A stretch of DNA of 64,000 nucleotides from Gloeophyllum trabeum ATCC 11539. Its lineage: Eukaryota; Basidiomycota; Agaricomycetes; Gloeophyllales; Gloeophyllaceae. Positions 24,579 to 36,185 of this stretch are shown here, piece after piece. Position numbers and translations under genes: made by a program. Location: NCBI RefSeq assembly GCF_000344685.1, contig NW_006920415.1, positions 1,186,950-1,250,949 of the forward strand. Reading direction: 5' to 3'. A model generated the notes under the pieces. The model had not been told where the DNA came from. It made no database searches and saw nothing but the letters and a program-made list of their open reading frames with translations. Position 1 is the first letter of the stretch. Each line of letters opens with the position of its first letter.

Positions 24579-24991
24579 CGGCGTGAGGATAGTTGGCTGT
24601 ACGTGATATAGTAGTATGATGGTTAATTGGATACATTAGCACTATACGATACATGGTAGCATTCGTCACACATAGTACATGGACCCGAGAGTCGCAGCCC
24701 AGTCGGGGTCACTGTCTACTAATAGTACTGCGGCGTCTGCCTGGACGATGAGGGACGTGGGTGATGGCCTGAATACCACGGTGGTACCGATCGGCGGTGT
24801 ATGCGTCCCGTGCAGGTAGTATGCCTAGTCCAACCGTGATTTTAACGTCAGTGTACGCAGGAGAGCAGTGATAGTTATACGATCAGTCTAGCGAGCCCGG
24901 GCGAGGAGCCTCTCGCGTCCGGCGCACTAACCTGCAAGGAATGGGGATCCCATACGTTGTCCTCAGACCGCCATGTTATCGTGAGTCGCAA
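24579..24991. other. Convergent intergenic stretch
   Basis: 413 bp between the ends of the PPR gene (+) and the next gene (-). Only 3' ends are expected here; no gene was seen. Confidence 0.6.
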
Positions 24992-26119
24992 TTAGGGACA
25001 AGCAGGAAGCACCAAAAACCGCGAACACAACAGCGCCTCCGTCCCAGGCTCGCCAAGCGCGACAGGGAACCACGGCCGCCAGACGTGCACCTCCCTTCCC
25101 TCCCGAAAGTCGCCCTCCTGACCGTCACCGTTGACGAGGAAGGAGAACAGCTGCGTGTCCTCCGAGTCCGTGCGCGTGTTGCACAGGATCAGCGCGGAGT
25201 GGAGGGTATGGGCGCGCGTGGGCGCGTGCGTGAAGTGCACGGGGCGGAGGATGCGGACGCACAGGTCGGGCCGGATGTGTTGGGGGTCTTTGAGGAAGAG
25301 AGCGGTCGAGGTTTGCGAACGGGCGAGGATGTGACTAGCGCGGTCGGCGAGGCGGCCTCTAGGGTTAGGGTTAGGGTAAGGAGGGCGAATAGTACAGGAG
25401 CCGGGAACGTACCGGAGGAATTTCTTCTTCGTTGGGCTGCCGTGGATGAGGTGCGTCGTCTCGTCCGGTATCGCTTCGTGGTTGTTCTCCTGGAGGAGGC
25501 TCACAATCGCATCCATGTCGTTCAGCGATGTGATGGGTACGCCGCTCGGGGCGGGCGGTTTGAGGAGGACCGGGGCGGGTAGAGCGTGTAGATTGCTACG
25601 TGATGGTTTCGTGTAGAGGACGGGAGCGATGTGCGCAAGGTTCCGGAGGGGAGTGGGTGTAGAAGTAGATGGAGCATTGGGCGCGGTCGGCAGACGGAGG
25701 TCACAGGAGATGCGGCGCATGCGGTGCTCGCTGGTAGAAAGTGAATCCTGTACTTGAGGTGCCTGTATGGATGGAGGCTTCATCACCTTCATGTGCGCCG
25801 TGGACGTCTTGCCCTTTGCATCCCGCACGCCTGGTGGGTCTTGCACAGGCTGAAACAATGGGCGGGATGCAGCATTGCTGATACGTGGCTTTGGACCTGG
25901 CTTTGGTGGGGCGAAAGGGTCGTCAAAGGACGAAATCACGGGCGCCGGTTGTCGCTTGAGTGGTTTCCTCGCAGGCTGACTAGGACCGACATCAAAGCCA
26001 TTTGGAACGGACAAACGCGGTCGCTTGGACGGACGCGTGCCCTAAAGTGTATTAACATCAGTAATCGAGAAAGAGACTCCCGAGGAGCGGGCAACCTCGT
26101 TAGCAGTGCCGTCAGTCAT
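24992..26119 (-). CDS. Unidentified proline-rich nuclear-type protein
   Basis: Start at 26119 (MTDGTANE), then after an intron with a weak GTTGCC donor a basic stretch GTRPSKRPRLS, which fits a nuclear localisation signal. The main exon carries disordered Pro/Ser-rich sequence (DDPFAPPKPGPKPRI), then an ordered region LNDMDAIVSLLQENNHEAIP. After an intron near 25361-25412 the C-terminal domain reads LADRASHILARSQTSTALFL, DLCVRILRPVHFTHAP, LHSALILCNTRTD, FSFLVNGDG and EGREVHVWRPWF, ending at 24992. The alternating strands suggest a beta-rich fold. I do not recognise a family. Coherent splicing and clean frame support a functional gene. Confidence 0.6.
25361..25378 (+). repeat. Telomere-like TTAGGG repeat inside an intron
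   Basis: Three consecutive AGGGTT/AGGGTA units on the plus strand (CCCTAA on the coding strand) end directly at the AG acceptor of the gene at 24992-26119, where they replace the usual pyrimidine tract. Confidence 0.8.
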
Positions 26120-26377
26120 GGTGGCGGAGAGCAAGGGACTGCGGCACAGCCACCAAACAGCCACAGTAACATTCGCGAAGCCACACTCTGATTTGCGATG
26201 CGTAGTACAAGCGTAGTATTGCGTTCGCGAGTCTCAAGTCAGCTCAAGTCCCGCACTCAAGTGGACGAACTACTCAAGCAATTCCGCCATCACAATGCAG
26301 ACAATGCAGGCATACTACTCAGCAAAATTCGAGCGCGACTGGTAGTCCTGAAGGTCGAGAAAATGTACCCAAATCTC

Positions 26378-26873
26378 CTACTTGCGATTTGTGTCCTTCT
26401 TTGACTTGGATTCTTTGCTCGAGGCAGGCCCTGGTTCACTCTTGCTCTTTTCTGACGGGTTAGGCTTCTTGACATCTGGGTTCGTCGGTTTGCGTTTTGG
26501 CGCTACGCTGGATACATTCTTTCTGGCTGGTGCGCCTACTCCTCGCTCGTTCGATCCCCGCGGATATGCGTCGCGGCCTTTCTGATCATCCCAACTACCA
26601 GTGATCCTGGAAATATTCTGTGAACTCCCGTGTGCATTCGGTGCATCCGAGCGGCGCCGTGCTTACACGTTCTTCGCCCAGTCTTCAGCCTCAGGCTCGG
26701 ATTCCTCGTCTACTTCGCCGGTCTCGTCCACGGACCCTTCAGATTTATGCTCGCTAGCCACAGTCAACACGGGATGAAGGGGATGAAGGGAGAACGTGCC
26801 TGTCGTCATCCTCATCTTCATCCTTGTTATCATACATGTAACCCTCTTCCTCGTCCCCGAAATAGGTCGCCAT
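26378..26873 (-). CDS. Small acidic-basic protein, array member 1
   Basis: Three exons, start at 26873 and stop at 26378. The acidic N-terminus MATYFGDEEEGY is joined across an intron (26754-26835) to a Glu-rich exon ending EAEDWAKNV. After a second intron the frame resumes as WDDQKGRDAYPRGSNERGVG and APARKN, then a Lys/Pro/Ser-rich tail ending SKKDTNRK, about 113 residues in all. It shares the Asp-Trp-Ala core, the intron directly after that core and the following Arg-Gly motif with the three genes upstream. I recognise no domain; the charge split suggests binding to nucleic acid or basic proteins, which is speculation. Another donor in exon 1 (a GC site at the Asp run) would lengthen the acidic part. 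Confidence 0.6.
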
Positions 26874-27472
26874 CGTCTGAACGACACATGAACTATCATG
26901 GCCTTACGCACTCGGATAATAACGCACTGATGATCTCTACGAGGAGACTGGTGGGGTTTCTGAATTCTACACTGACTGACACTGACTACTTGCAATCTTT
27001 GGCGCTTAGCGATATCGTCAAGAGGGAAAACCAGGGTTATCACGGCGTCTTTACAGGCCAGAGCGCTTACTATCGGAACTTCTGTGGCCTCTTTCAGACA
27101 TCCACACGACAAACCCCGTATGAACACTCAGCCGATGCGGAAAGTCGGGGCCTAGCCGGGCAGCAGCAGTTTTACCTGGCGTCTCTGGTAACCGACCCGC
27201 AGGATTCCTTCACCGACACGGATATCTCGAACATCAGCTCGTTCTTATCCAGCAGGCCCAAGAACTCTCGCAGTGTATACATTATTTGGCGCTTCCTGAC
27301 ACTCGCGCGTTCCCGCTCGCGGATACTGCCTCACTGTCTTATCTACAAGAAGCCGAATTCATAACGGTCGCCGCCCGCCAATGTCGCTGATGAGGGAACT
27401 TGACACGCTGTTCCAACGTCAAGTGCGAATGTGTTTGGAAGGCGGGATCATGGTGCCGCAACGCTACCATGT

Positions 27473-28014
27473 CTAATTTTTCTTTCCATCCTTCTCCGAG
27501 TTATCATCTCTGCTGGGGCGGGCTACTTTCTTATCCTTGTCCTTGTCTTCGTTCTTATCCTTGTTCTTGTCTGTTTTGGGTTCCTTGGGCTTCCCGGATA
27601 CCGGGCGGATCGCTGGGGCTCCTACGCCTCGCTCGTTTGGACCTCGCCGACTTGGACTCCGTCCTCTTGGACCGTCTCTCCTGTTCAAAAGAAGGACCAT
27701 GAATACTGGAGGCCTGCCGTTATTTGGTTCACGCCAAGTCGTACTCACACATTGCGAGCCCAATCTTCGACGTAGTCATCTGCATCCGACTCCATCTCCT
27801 CCTCTCGCTCCCTATTCCACTCCTTAGTTAATTGCCATGTCTGCTTATAATCGGGAAACATACATGTCATCGCCGTTTCGATCATCGTCCTCGTCTACCT
27901 CATCACGCTCCCTGGATTGCCAGTGAGCCAGTTGACGGTTTGTTGGTCGAGGAACGTATACCTTTCATAGTCGTTCTCCTGCTCATCGTCGTATCCCCAG
28001 TGCCTACTGCCCAT
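27473..28014 (-). CDS. Small acidic-basic protein, array member 2
   Basis: Four exons, start at 28014 with MGSRHWGYDDEQENDYE, then acidic exons RDEVDEDDDRNGDD and EWNREREEEMESDADDY ending VEDWARNV. After the intron the chain reads RDGPRGRSPSRRGPNERGVG, APAIRP and a tail of alternating Lys/Asp (DKNKDKNEDKDKDKK) ending EKDGKKN, about 128 residues. All splice joins use GT and AG and keep frame. Closest relative in the window is member 1, with the same NERGVGAPA block. Function unknown. Confidence 0.65.
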
Positions 28015-28622
28015 GTTTGAGTAACTTCGATGGTTAAAATCGAGGCTTCTGGGGTCGCCAATGCCTATCCCTTGAGGACGCTGGTACGAGTGCAGGGAAG
28101 CCAGCTTACTTCATTTATAGGCCATCCCGCGCGCTTGTTATCGGGAGGCGCAGTCAATTTAAGATCGACTGGTTTCCACGCCGCCTTCGCAGGCGCCTAA
28201 ACCAGAACGACTTGTGCGTTATGTTCGTGGCGGTACGTACGTAGCGGTTGGATCACTATCACGCGCGAACTGGGGAGAGTTGTCTCTGCGGAAGTTGCAT
28301 GGAGTCACATATAGCCTCCATAAACTTCAGGGCGAGGTGGATGGGCCCCTTTCATTCTGGGGGCGATAGAAAGGCGCTGCTGCATGCATAAGCAACAGCC
28401 TGGGTTTAGTCCGGCGCCAGAATAGCTCCACGCATTGGGACGCTCGCTGCAGTAAGCCCTCATCAGTAAGTTCCAGATCCTTGCTCCCTTTGTATCGTCA
28501 TCACGGAGGTGTCCCCGTACCTTGTTGGCGTTTGCTTCTCCGTATCGCAAGCAGGCGCTTGTCAACCCGGCATGGTATGCATTGTTCATCTTTATTAAGC
28601 AAGCAGCACCACCCTGTCCGAG

Positions 28623-29183
28623 TCAGCGATGCACGGAGCGCTGACCGGTCAGCTTCGTACCGCAGCGTGGTATCCCTAACCCGTTTGCCTTTCGATTGTC
28701 TCCTGTTCCCTCCTGCTCCTCCGGATCCTCATCGGCATCTGTCTGTGAACTCCTAGGTTCATCAGTAGTGTTCTTGTTATCTCGCTTCTTTGAGCACCCG
28801 CTGGCAAGGATTCTTCCGCTGGCTCTTCGACGTTTTCTTCGCGGACACCTTTTAGCCTGCGGTATGCCCATACCTCTAGTTGTTGTATCCACATCTGCTA
28901 ATCTTTCTGTGGACCCCGTCTGTATCCGCACGACGGTCTGTCAATGCCCCTCCAGGGCGGATGAGTAGTGCCTCTCACGCTCTGAGCCCAATCCTGTGCC
29001 GCCTCATCGCTGACGTCCCCCGGGTTAGAATCTCCTACGCTCTCTCGGAATGAATACTTTGAGCCGGCCTCTGGAGACCGTTGGCAGATTACACATCCAT
29101 CCTCTCAGCACCGAGCTCCTTGCTATCGCTCTCATCTCCCCATCGCCACTCTCATAGTCACTGATATCGTCACAGTTGGGCAT
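28623..29183 (-). CDS. Small acidic-basic protein, array member 3
   Basis: Start at 29183 (MPNCDDISDYE), second exon KYSFRESVGDSNPGDVSDE ending AAQDWAQS, third exon from TVVRIQTGSTERLADVD through TTRGMGIPQAKRCPRRKRRR to a charged tail ending at 28623. The core Asp-Trp-Ala and the Arg-Gly-Met-Gly-Ile-Pro block line up with the same parts of the other members. The basic run KRCPRRKRRRASGR could be a nuclear localisation signal. The first donor site is less certain than in members 2 and 4. Confidence 0.5.
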
Positions 29184-29739
29184 TTTCAAGTGAGATTGGA
29201 CGAGGATGCGCCCTTCTCGAACCTGCTAATAACTGCCTGATCGAGGTTCCGTCTGCGGTGCGTTTAATTCGTCGACGCACCGCGTCTTGAACCATTATAG
29301 GCGCCCGTGCTTCTCCATACCTGATTGTGTAGCTATGACTTCCCACTCTAATCGGCCACTGCCACCGATGGTATCCTGTGCCTCATGAAGTCGAAACTCG
29401 GCGCGACGGATCGACGGCTCATCAGTACTAATTAATGTGGAGTACCGAAGCCGCAGCAAGCGCTACGCACGTTAGCTGCCCATTTCAACATCGGATTTTG
29501 CTCTCGGGTTCCCTTATTCCTCGCCGCACCACTAAGAGTTGCCCACGGCATCTTAAGTTGAGGTGGGGGCAAGACAAATGTACTCTTGTGTGCAATCACT
29601 ACAAACGTAGACCTTGGGCATACAGGAAGTCGGCCACTGTTAATATCTGCAGGTCCTTTCAAATTACGTGCGTTCTGATTATGAGTCCATCTCGATCCGT
29701 GAAGCTGAACCAGGAAGGCTCATCGCTGACTGCGCAGAG

Positions 29740-30190
29740 CTACGTCTTCTTGCTTGCAGAGGTGGGTGTATCAACCTTCTTGCTTGGCTGTTGTTTGGGA
29801 TTGCTGGATCCGCCAATGTTACCAGTGGAACGAGCCATTGGATTCGTTTTACCCTGTGAGGTATTTTGACCTTCAGCTTGCTTGCCCTTAAACTTCCTTC
29901 CACTTGTGGTGACGTTGGGTTTGGCTCCCGGCATACCCCTGTGCCCGTTGCTCGCCTGGACTGGCTTCGACCTATACACTCTGCGGGAGTGCGGGAGTCA
30001 GCACAACACCCACGCGAGTGGACGTCAGAGCTTACATGCCCCGTGCCCAGTCGTCACAGTCAGTACTACTTGACTCCTGGTCCGCCATGCCGTCATCACT
30101 GGTGAACTATCGTCAGCTTCGCGGCTAGTCTGCGAGGATGACCACCAACCTTCCAAACTCCTCATCATACCAAGCTGAGTACGGGGACAT
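29740..30190 (-). CDS. Small acidic-basic protein, array member 4
   Basis: Start at 30190 with MSPYSAWYDEEFG, second exon DDGMADQESSSTDC ending DDWARGM, third exon SKPVQASNGHRGMPGAKPN followed by a Lys/Ser/Asn-rich tail (QQPSKKVDTPTSASKKT) to 29740, about 97 residues. The tail is basic but less charged than in members 1 and 2. Introns are at the same relative places as in the other members. Unknown family. Confidence 0.55.
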
Positions 30191-31467
30191 CTTTATACTG
30201 ACGTGAAACGATGTTAGTGGATTTGACGATGCTCTGGCGGCAGCTGGTCAAAGTTGACCAGGGGGCGAGGAGGGAAGAAGCTTGCGTACTTTCTGGGGAC
30301 TTAATGGTTCAGGGTACGTTTTATAATTTGGCGAGGACGAATCTCTTTGTTCATAAAACACTTGAGGGTACACAGCAGCCGCATGTATCGTTGCATTGGA
30401 TTTGCCGATGCGCTGCTCGTAGAATGGTTTCGGCGTGGAGAGGACGGAATATATGCTCGTCGCCACTGCCACGGGTGCCCTGACTAGAACAGCGGTACCT
30501 GCAATTTATTGCAACGTTCGGCTACGTCGACCTGAGTGCAGCATTTGTGGCCACTCTCCTTGCCGCGCCTTCTTCATCTCCTCGAAAGCGCGGATGGTAC
30601 CACCGTCCTGTATGAATGTGAGTATTAAGCATCCTAAGGGTAGCTTCCTGTATTTCCTTCACTGCATACCTGATAGAAGGTAATCAATCAACCTATGAGA
30701 CACTCTGAGGTCCGTGCAGGTGCTCAGCTTTCGGCAGGTTATACTACCGGAATTACCTCCTCAAGGTCAGCCTGCCGTTCTAGTCAAACCCCTGTGATAT
30801 GGCTGGAACGCAATGGCATGTGTCGGCCTCCTGTGCAACAGAGTGCCATACTCGCGATGGCTCGTGATTATGTGGAATGTGCTACCCTCGCACAAGCAGC
30901 AAGGAAGGTGGCAGAGGGTTGTGGGTTGTGGGTTGCCCAAGGGTACGCCGCCCGGGTCGGATAAGAGGTTATATCCTTCAGAGGCCAGTACAGAAGCAAT
31001 GGAAGGGCAGTGCGACGTGGGAGTCCGTAGAACTATTCTGGATCTCGCTGCATACTATTGGCGCTGAGGGGAGGGTTGGCCAACAGGCATCCGATCCCGA
31101 AGAGCACTCAGCGGCGGAAGGTCCTGCCGATGAATGCTCCAACATCGCCATCATCTCTTGTGCATACCGGGCCATTCCCGCCAGCACTGCCAAGGAGCTC
31201 GGGCTGTCCTTCGAAAGGAGCAGATGAAAACTTGGAGTCACGGGGTATAGAACGACAGGTAAAGCTTATCTGACTCGACGTTTGGCAGAATGTAGCACGG
31301 GTAACAATGGCTAGCAAATAGCCCGCACCACATAATTCATAGCTTTACACATCCTGTACGACTAACCTGTACAGACCAATCGTGGACAGCATGTCGTGAC
31401 ATCTTGTCAGAAATCGGAACTTGAATGGAACAGTGTCCATCACATAGCAGGGCTCTCGCAGAGATTT
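30191..31467. other. Stretch without supported gene
   Basis: About 1.3 kb between array member 4 and the broken P450. Minus-strand open pieces near 30690-30600 (DGGTIRAFEEMKKARQGEW) and 30470-30250 (STPKPFYEQRIGKSN and, 20 residues on, VFYEQRDSSSPNYKTYPEP) look faintly coding and repeat FYEQR. They do not assemble into a gene by eye and may be relics. Nothing recognised at 30700-31467. Confidence 0.35.
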
Positions 31468-34130
31468 TCAAGCAGTGCTTTCATCCGCTGCCTCGATCAT
31501 TCTGACCCACAGCCCTTCCTGTGCACGAGAATGTATCTCAGGTGTCAGCGAGAACAATAGTGGGGAGAACCGTGCTTACCCTTGCAGAGGGTCAAATGCT
31601 GCGCAGACCATATCTTCTCCACCGACTTGCGTTCATGGCCGGTCGCCCAGCTTACTGGTGGCTTCGAGGACTCGGGCTGTGCGTCTGGCGCGAGGGAGAT
31701 TTCGGGGAAATGTTGGAGGAGGCGACCATCATGAAGGACATCTCGTTGTAGACAAACTAGATATTGGAAGGCATTTTCAGAGAGAGACGCCAGATGAGCT
31801 CGAGAAAGAAGCACCTGTTGCCCCAGACAGATCCTTGGCCCGGCGTTGAAGGGCAGGAAAATGAACGGGTTTGCAGGCGTTCGTCCATGAATCTATCAGG
31901 GTCGAACTGCAAAGCTACGAGGATGCCGGTACAGATTGTGTTATAGCTTGTAATAGTGGTTGCTTATATATCAGGTCCCGAGAGATCTGTCCGGCGGTGC
32001 ATAAGCATCACTGAATATGGCACCCTGACGTATCGGTCGCATTCAGCAAGGACGCCGAGGCGAATAATGCAAAATATCTAGCCTTCTTCCAGCCAGAATG
32101 TAGTACGGCTTCCTGTCTGGTCTCCTGAAAGGCCAGGTGGTAGCTGTAATCGAAGTCCTAGATACCCCGACGCTTCAGTGGTGAGGAATATTGCAGTAAA
32201 GCAGGGCGCACCGGATATTCATCGGACTGTCACGCATATCTCGTTAGCATTGCGGACGACTGTGGGACCGGAGGGCGGCTTACACCTTATGGGACAGTCC
32301 CAAGGTTTCTGCCAGTGGATGAGACCGCATCAATTCTGGTACCATCAACGTGACGAAACGCGACATACCGTTTATTATTGCCCTCAAGTACTTCATCACC
32401 CTGAGATCGTCGTAGCTAGGCCACCTTGAGGGCGCTACCTTTGCAAGGATCTCCTCCCGTAGGCGGTGCAGGACGTCTGCATGCTGCGACAACATGTAGA
32501 GGGTGAAGGTCAAGGTCCCCGCCGTCTGCATATCCTTAGTAAATATCGGATGCATGCAGCACGATAAACGATGTCTACTGTATCGCGGCCAGCCACGGGC
32601 ATGTTGAGGATCTCATCCTTCAAGATAGTTTGATCTGGAAGGGAACACCTTAAGTCAGGACACTCGACCGCGTCGAGGATTCCTCCCGACATTCAGTATA
32701 ATGCACCAAATGGTCCAGCAACGTTTCCCTTCCTTCAACTCCCTCTCCGCGCCGCCATCCTCTACCACTACCTTATAGCTCTCCTTTATCTCAATGGCGT
32801 CCTGCAGACTCGGCTCAATAAACGCATTGATCAACCACTTCTTCGCCGAGTCCGGGCAGAAGTCGACTCGAAGAGCGCCCCTTCTTCACAAAGGACCCAA
32901 TCAGTCACTTCCATATCTTTGATCGCAATGCGGAAAACGGCATTGACCAGATGAAGGCCCGCTTCAAGGAAGGCTACGCCGTCGACCTCCAAGTACATAT
33001 CATCCGCGCATAGCCTCTCACTCCATCCCTATCAACCTTACGCTAGAACCTGATGGCGCTATTTTCGCTGGACTCCGCGACTAAGTTCTTATTAGGGCAC
33101 CATGTGCACTCCCTCTCGGCGGGATTCCCCTACCGCGAGTCCGCCGTGCACTCCAAGTACGCGAACGAAGCAAACCTGAGCCACTCATTCCACGGTTTTC
33201 GTCAAAGCCTTCAGCCACGCACAAGCCAGGATATTCATGCGCGGGCGCTTCGGCTCCGCGTGGCCGGGTCATGGAACGTTGAAACCTATTTGCATGTACC
33301 GATGAGAACGAGAAGACGGGAGGGCCTTAAGTCAAGCCTATAGTTAAAAACGCACTTCCACATCTCGCCTGAAACGCAACCGCCAGGTATGCTGCGACGA
33401 ATGCGTGCGATGCAAATTACCATCTGAATTGAATACGCCGGTCCCGAGGACAGACTTCATCCGTTTCTGGAATGCTGCACCTGATACACGAAGTGAATGG
33501 TAATATCCATTGGACTCAAGTAAATTTACCCTTCTCGAAGTTATTGAACTCTGTCGCCAATATTGCCTAGTAGGGCCCAGGTGAGCCGACCAGTAGGCAG
33601 GTCAGTACCAAGTTCTCAGCTACCTTGATATGTTCGGGTTCTACCTGTGACTATTTATAACATGGAGGTCAGCGTGCCGATGCTATATGGTCCTGATGAA
33701 CTATAGTCTATACTCGCCCGATTCTCTCCAAGAATCCGAGAATGGAATATGTCTCCATAGTCCTGCATGTATCGAAGTAGATTGTCTCCTAGAGTAACAA
33801 TTTCAGGATCAAGTCCGAGGACCCGATAACGTGCGTAGCATCTACCCGGAAGATTATCTATGAAGGAATTCATATTATCGTAGACGATATCCAAGCCAAG
33901 AGGCCACTTGTGCACCAATTTCGTGGGCATGACAGCCCCCACTGCTGCTGCTGCCCTGTTGTCCAGGTAGTCATTCACCCTAGGAGATATTATTGCATAG
34001 GTAGGAAGGGCTGACATAGACAAAAGCGTCAGGAGCCATCCTGCAACTTGCAGCCCATAAGCACGATCCGCGATGTCGTTTGCGATATACAAGACAGCTA
34101 CAAGACAGGCGCCCGAGTAGAAAGATAAAC
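31468..34130 (-). pseudogene. Broken CYP63-type cytochrome P450 with an internal inversion
   Basis: Minus-strand relic of the same gene as the plus-strand P450 at 59391. From right to left it keeps the N-terminal membrane part ([40 protein letters not shown]), the exons DNLLRYMQDYGD and KRMKSVLGTGVFNSDG, and FQRSMTRP. There the reading stops at an inverted block (32872-33265). Beyond it the minus strand resumes with [82 protein letters not shown] and the haem-binding loop [15 protein letters not shown], ending EAADESTA at 31468. Besides the inversion there is a deletion with frameshift just before the haem loop (the residues KYLTPNP of the intact copy are missing) and other decay. It cannot encode a P450. 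Confidence 0.85.
32872..33265 (+). other. Inverted block inside the P450 relic
   Basis: On the plus strand this block reads [36 protein letters not shown], an intron, then [36 protein letters not shown] and, after a frameshift, the equivalent of RGRFGSAW. It corresponds to 60300-60693 of the intact gene but lies opposite to its flanks. Both ends map to GGCC sites of the intact copy (60299-60302 and 60691-60694). Confidence 0.85.
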
Positions 34131-34896
34131 GGGACCAGGGAGAACGGAATCCGTGTCAGTATCTGGTGAGCAAGTCATTCATCCCATAGCTGCGCAGGAG
34201 AACGAGCTTCAAGTAAGCCTTTCCCAGTTGGTCTCATGATGCGGCGGGGGTGGCTGTGCTACCCCACAAACTCGCCGCCAACACAACGGCTGTGGCACCA
34301 GTTGAGGGTTAACTTCAAGACTTGCAGTTCGAGGAAGTGTATTATACATCTCGCATGCAATATAACTGAGTTAAAACTGTGCCATATATAAGCCTAAGAT
34401 GCTCAGCGGAGGAAACAAAAGAGCTCCGATCTTCATTGGCAGGACAGTTCTCCCTGATGTCAGTTCGCCTTAGGCTCGTGATCATCCTGTCGGGCAGAAT
34501 ATCGGTTCTGCCTGGATCTCTTGTAGAATGCGGTTACGAGCCTAGTCTCACCTCAATCACAGTGCACCGGCTCGTACGGAGGACCGGGAGCTGTTTGAAG
34601 TTGATGAGGGAAAGTGCAAGCCCAGCTTCAGGGCACGGTCGTTGGTCTGGCTGTATTGTGATGCCCTCCAATATTACAAGTTGACCAACTGTGGTTCTGG
34701 ATTGGATAATGACTGTAGATAGTGACTGTACGAGTATACATCTGGTATGCTCAAACATGACTCATAACTGGGTACCGTCTCTCGGTGTATACATTTAGAG
34801 CGAGTCATTTACGGTACGTACTTAACAACAACATATCGTACCTGACCAAGACCCCCTTCCACAGGGTCCAACATCCAGCAATCCGTGGCCGCCGGA
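34131..34896. other. Stretch without supported gene
   Basis: About 770 bp between the P450 relic and the end of the TFIIE-beta gene. It holds the decayed upstream part of the P450 relic and nothing else I can name. Confidence 0.5.
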
Positions 34897-36185
34897 CTAC
34901 TTCGCAGGAGGCACATAGTCTCGACTGAGATCGATCTGGCCCTTCAAATGCACATTCGTAATCCGCGCCTGCCTCTGCCTCGGCGCGCTCTTCTTCCCCT
35001 TCTTCTTCGTCACGGGGCCTTTGGGCGCAACAGACTCGGCAGCAGTTGCCTGGAGTCCCTCTGCAATGGGGAGTTAGCACTGTGTTACGCCATACGTACA
35101 CCAGCACAGCACATGCCGTAGTGATCCACTACGGACGTGTTGCACTCTAATGAATCTTTATATCGCGACGCCACCCGATGTATGCCTGACATCGGGTAGC
35201 GAATGCGAAGGAAAGGAGGAATAACAACCGACCAGATGCAAGTTGCCTGATAAGATCGGGCTCTTCTGGTACCGTCAGAGAGTGCCAGAGATCCTGGAAT
35301 TCTAAGGGATATTCAGCCGTCAATGTTCATCGCTGGCTAAACAACCCTGACCTTTCTCGACAGGCCTGCCCTCCCCCTCTTGGGTAGACTTTATCTCGTT
35401 CCAAAACACCATCCGCGGCTGGCCGTCCTTTTGCGTCCGCGTAACATACACCTCGCCCTCCTGCTCGAGCTCTTCCACCGCTTGTGCAGCTTCTTTCCAC
35501 GATTCCTTCAGCGTACGTATTGATAGCCCGCCTCCATGCCGGGTGTGCTTCTGTATTTCTGTCAGAAGGGCGGCTTTGTTGTTGAATGTGTAGTCATGCT
35601 GGAGACCCGTTCATTTCAGGGCAATGCAAACACGAAGATCATGTAACGTACTCTATACGAGTATGTTTCATTTTTGGGATTGTACTCGATTCTGTCGTGA
35701 TTCCGGAACTTCTCTAGGAGAACGCGGTCGGTGTCAAGAGGAGTGGCGGTAATGATGGCAAGGTCTTGTAAGCGCATAGGCCCAGGATTAGACTACGAGC
35801 AACAGCAACTCAATGAACGGTCGACAAGCTTGAATGAGCGTAGCCACTCACTTTTAGATGATTAACAGCATAAAGCAGCTGGGTATTTACATTGCTGCCT
35901 GTCCCCGTATCTGCAGGCTGAGAGTATACAATATCTGCCGGAGGGAGACACCTCAATCCAGCTACACCCAAACAAAAGACGACAGCACTCACTGTGCTTG
36001 GGCTTCTTCTTCTTCGCCTTGCCACCCACCACCGCCTCCTTCTCCTTCTCCTTCTCCTTCCCCTTCGACGACGAGGCCGCCCCCTCTACCACCCCCGCAG
36101 GCGCTGGGTTCGAGTGCCATGACGTGTAGTCTTGTCTATGCAGCGCAGACTTGAAAGCAGTGGTATCACGGGCGAGACTAGCCAT
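34897..36185 (-). CDS. TFA2: Transcription initiation factor TFIIE, beta subunit
   Basis: Minus-strand gene of about six exons. It starts at 36185 with MASLARDTTAFKSALHRQDY and a Lys/Glu-rich linker. The winged-helix core follows across introns: NTQLLYAVNHLK, PGPMRLQDLAIITATPLDTD, LEKFRNHDRIEYNPKNETYS, FNNKAALLTEIQKHTRHGGG, SIRTLKESWKEAAQAVEELE and VYVTRTQKDGQPRMVFWNE. The C-terminus is the basic patch KKKGKKSAPRQRQARITNVH followed by LKGQIDLSRDYVPPAK, the hallmark end of the fungal beta subunit, at 34897. TFIIE recruits TFIIH to the RNA polymerase II pre-initiation complex. No damage was seen. It starts back to back with the FAD oxidoreductase gene. Confidence 0.93.

Noticed and set aside
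26545..26565. T-loop-like string GTTCGATCCCCGC suggesting a tRNA
   Set aside because: It is the reverse of coding sequence of array member 1, and no acceptor stem or anticodon arm surrounds it.
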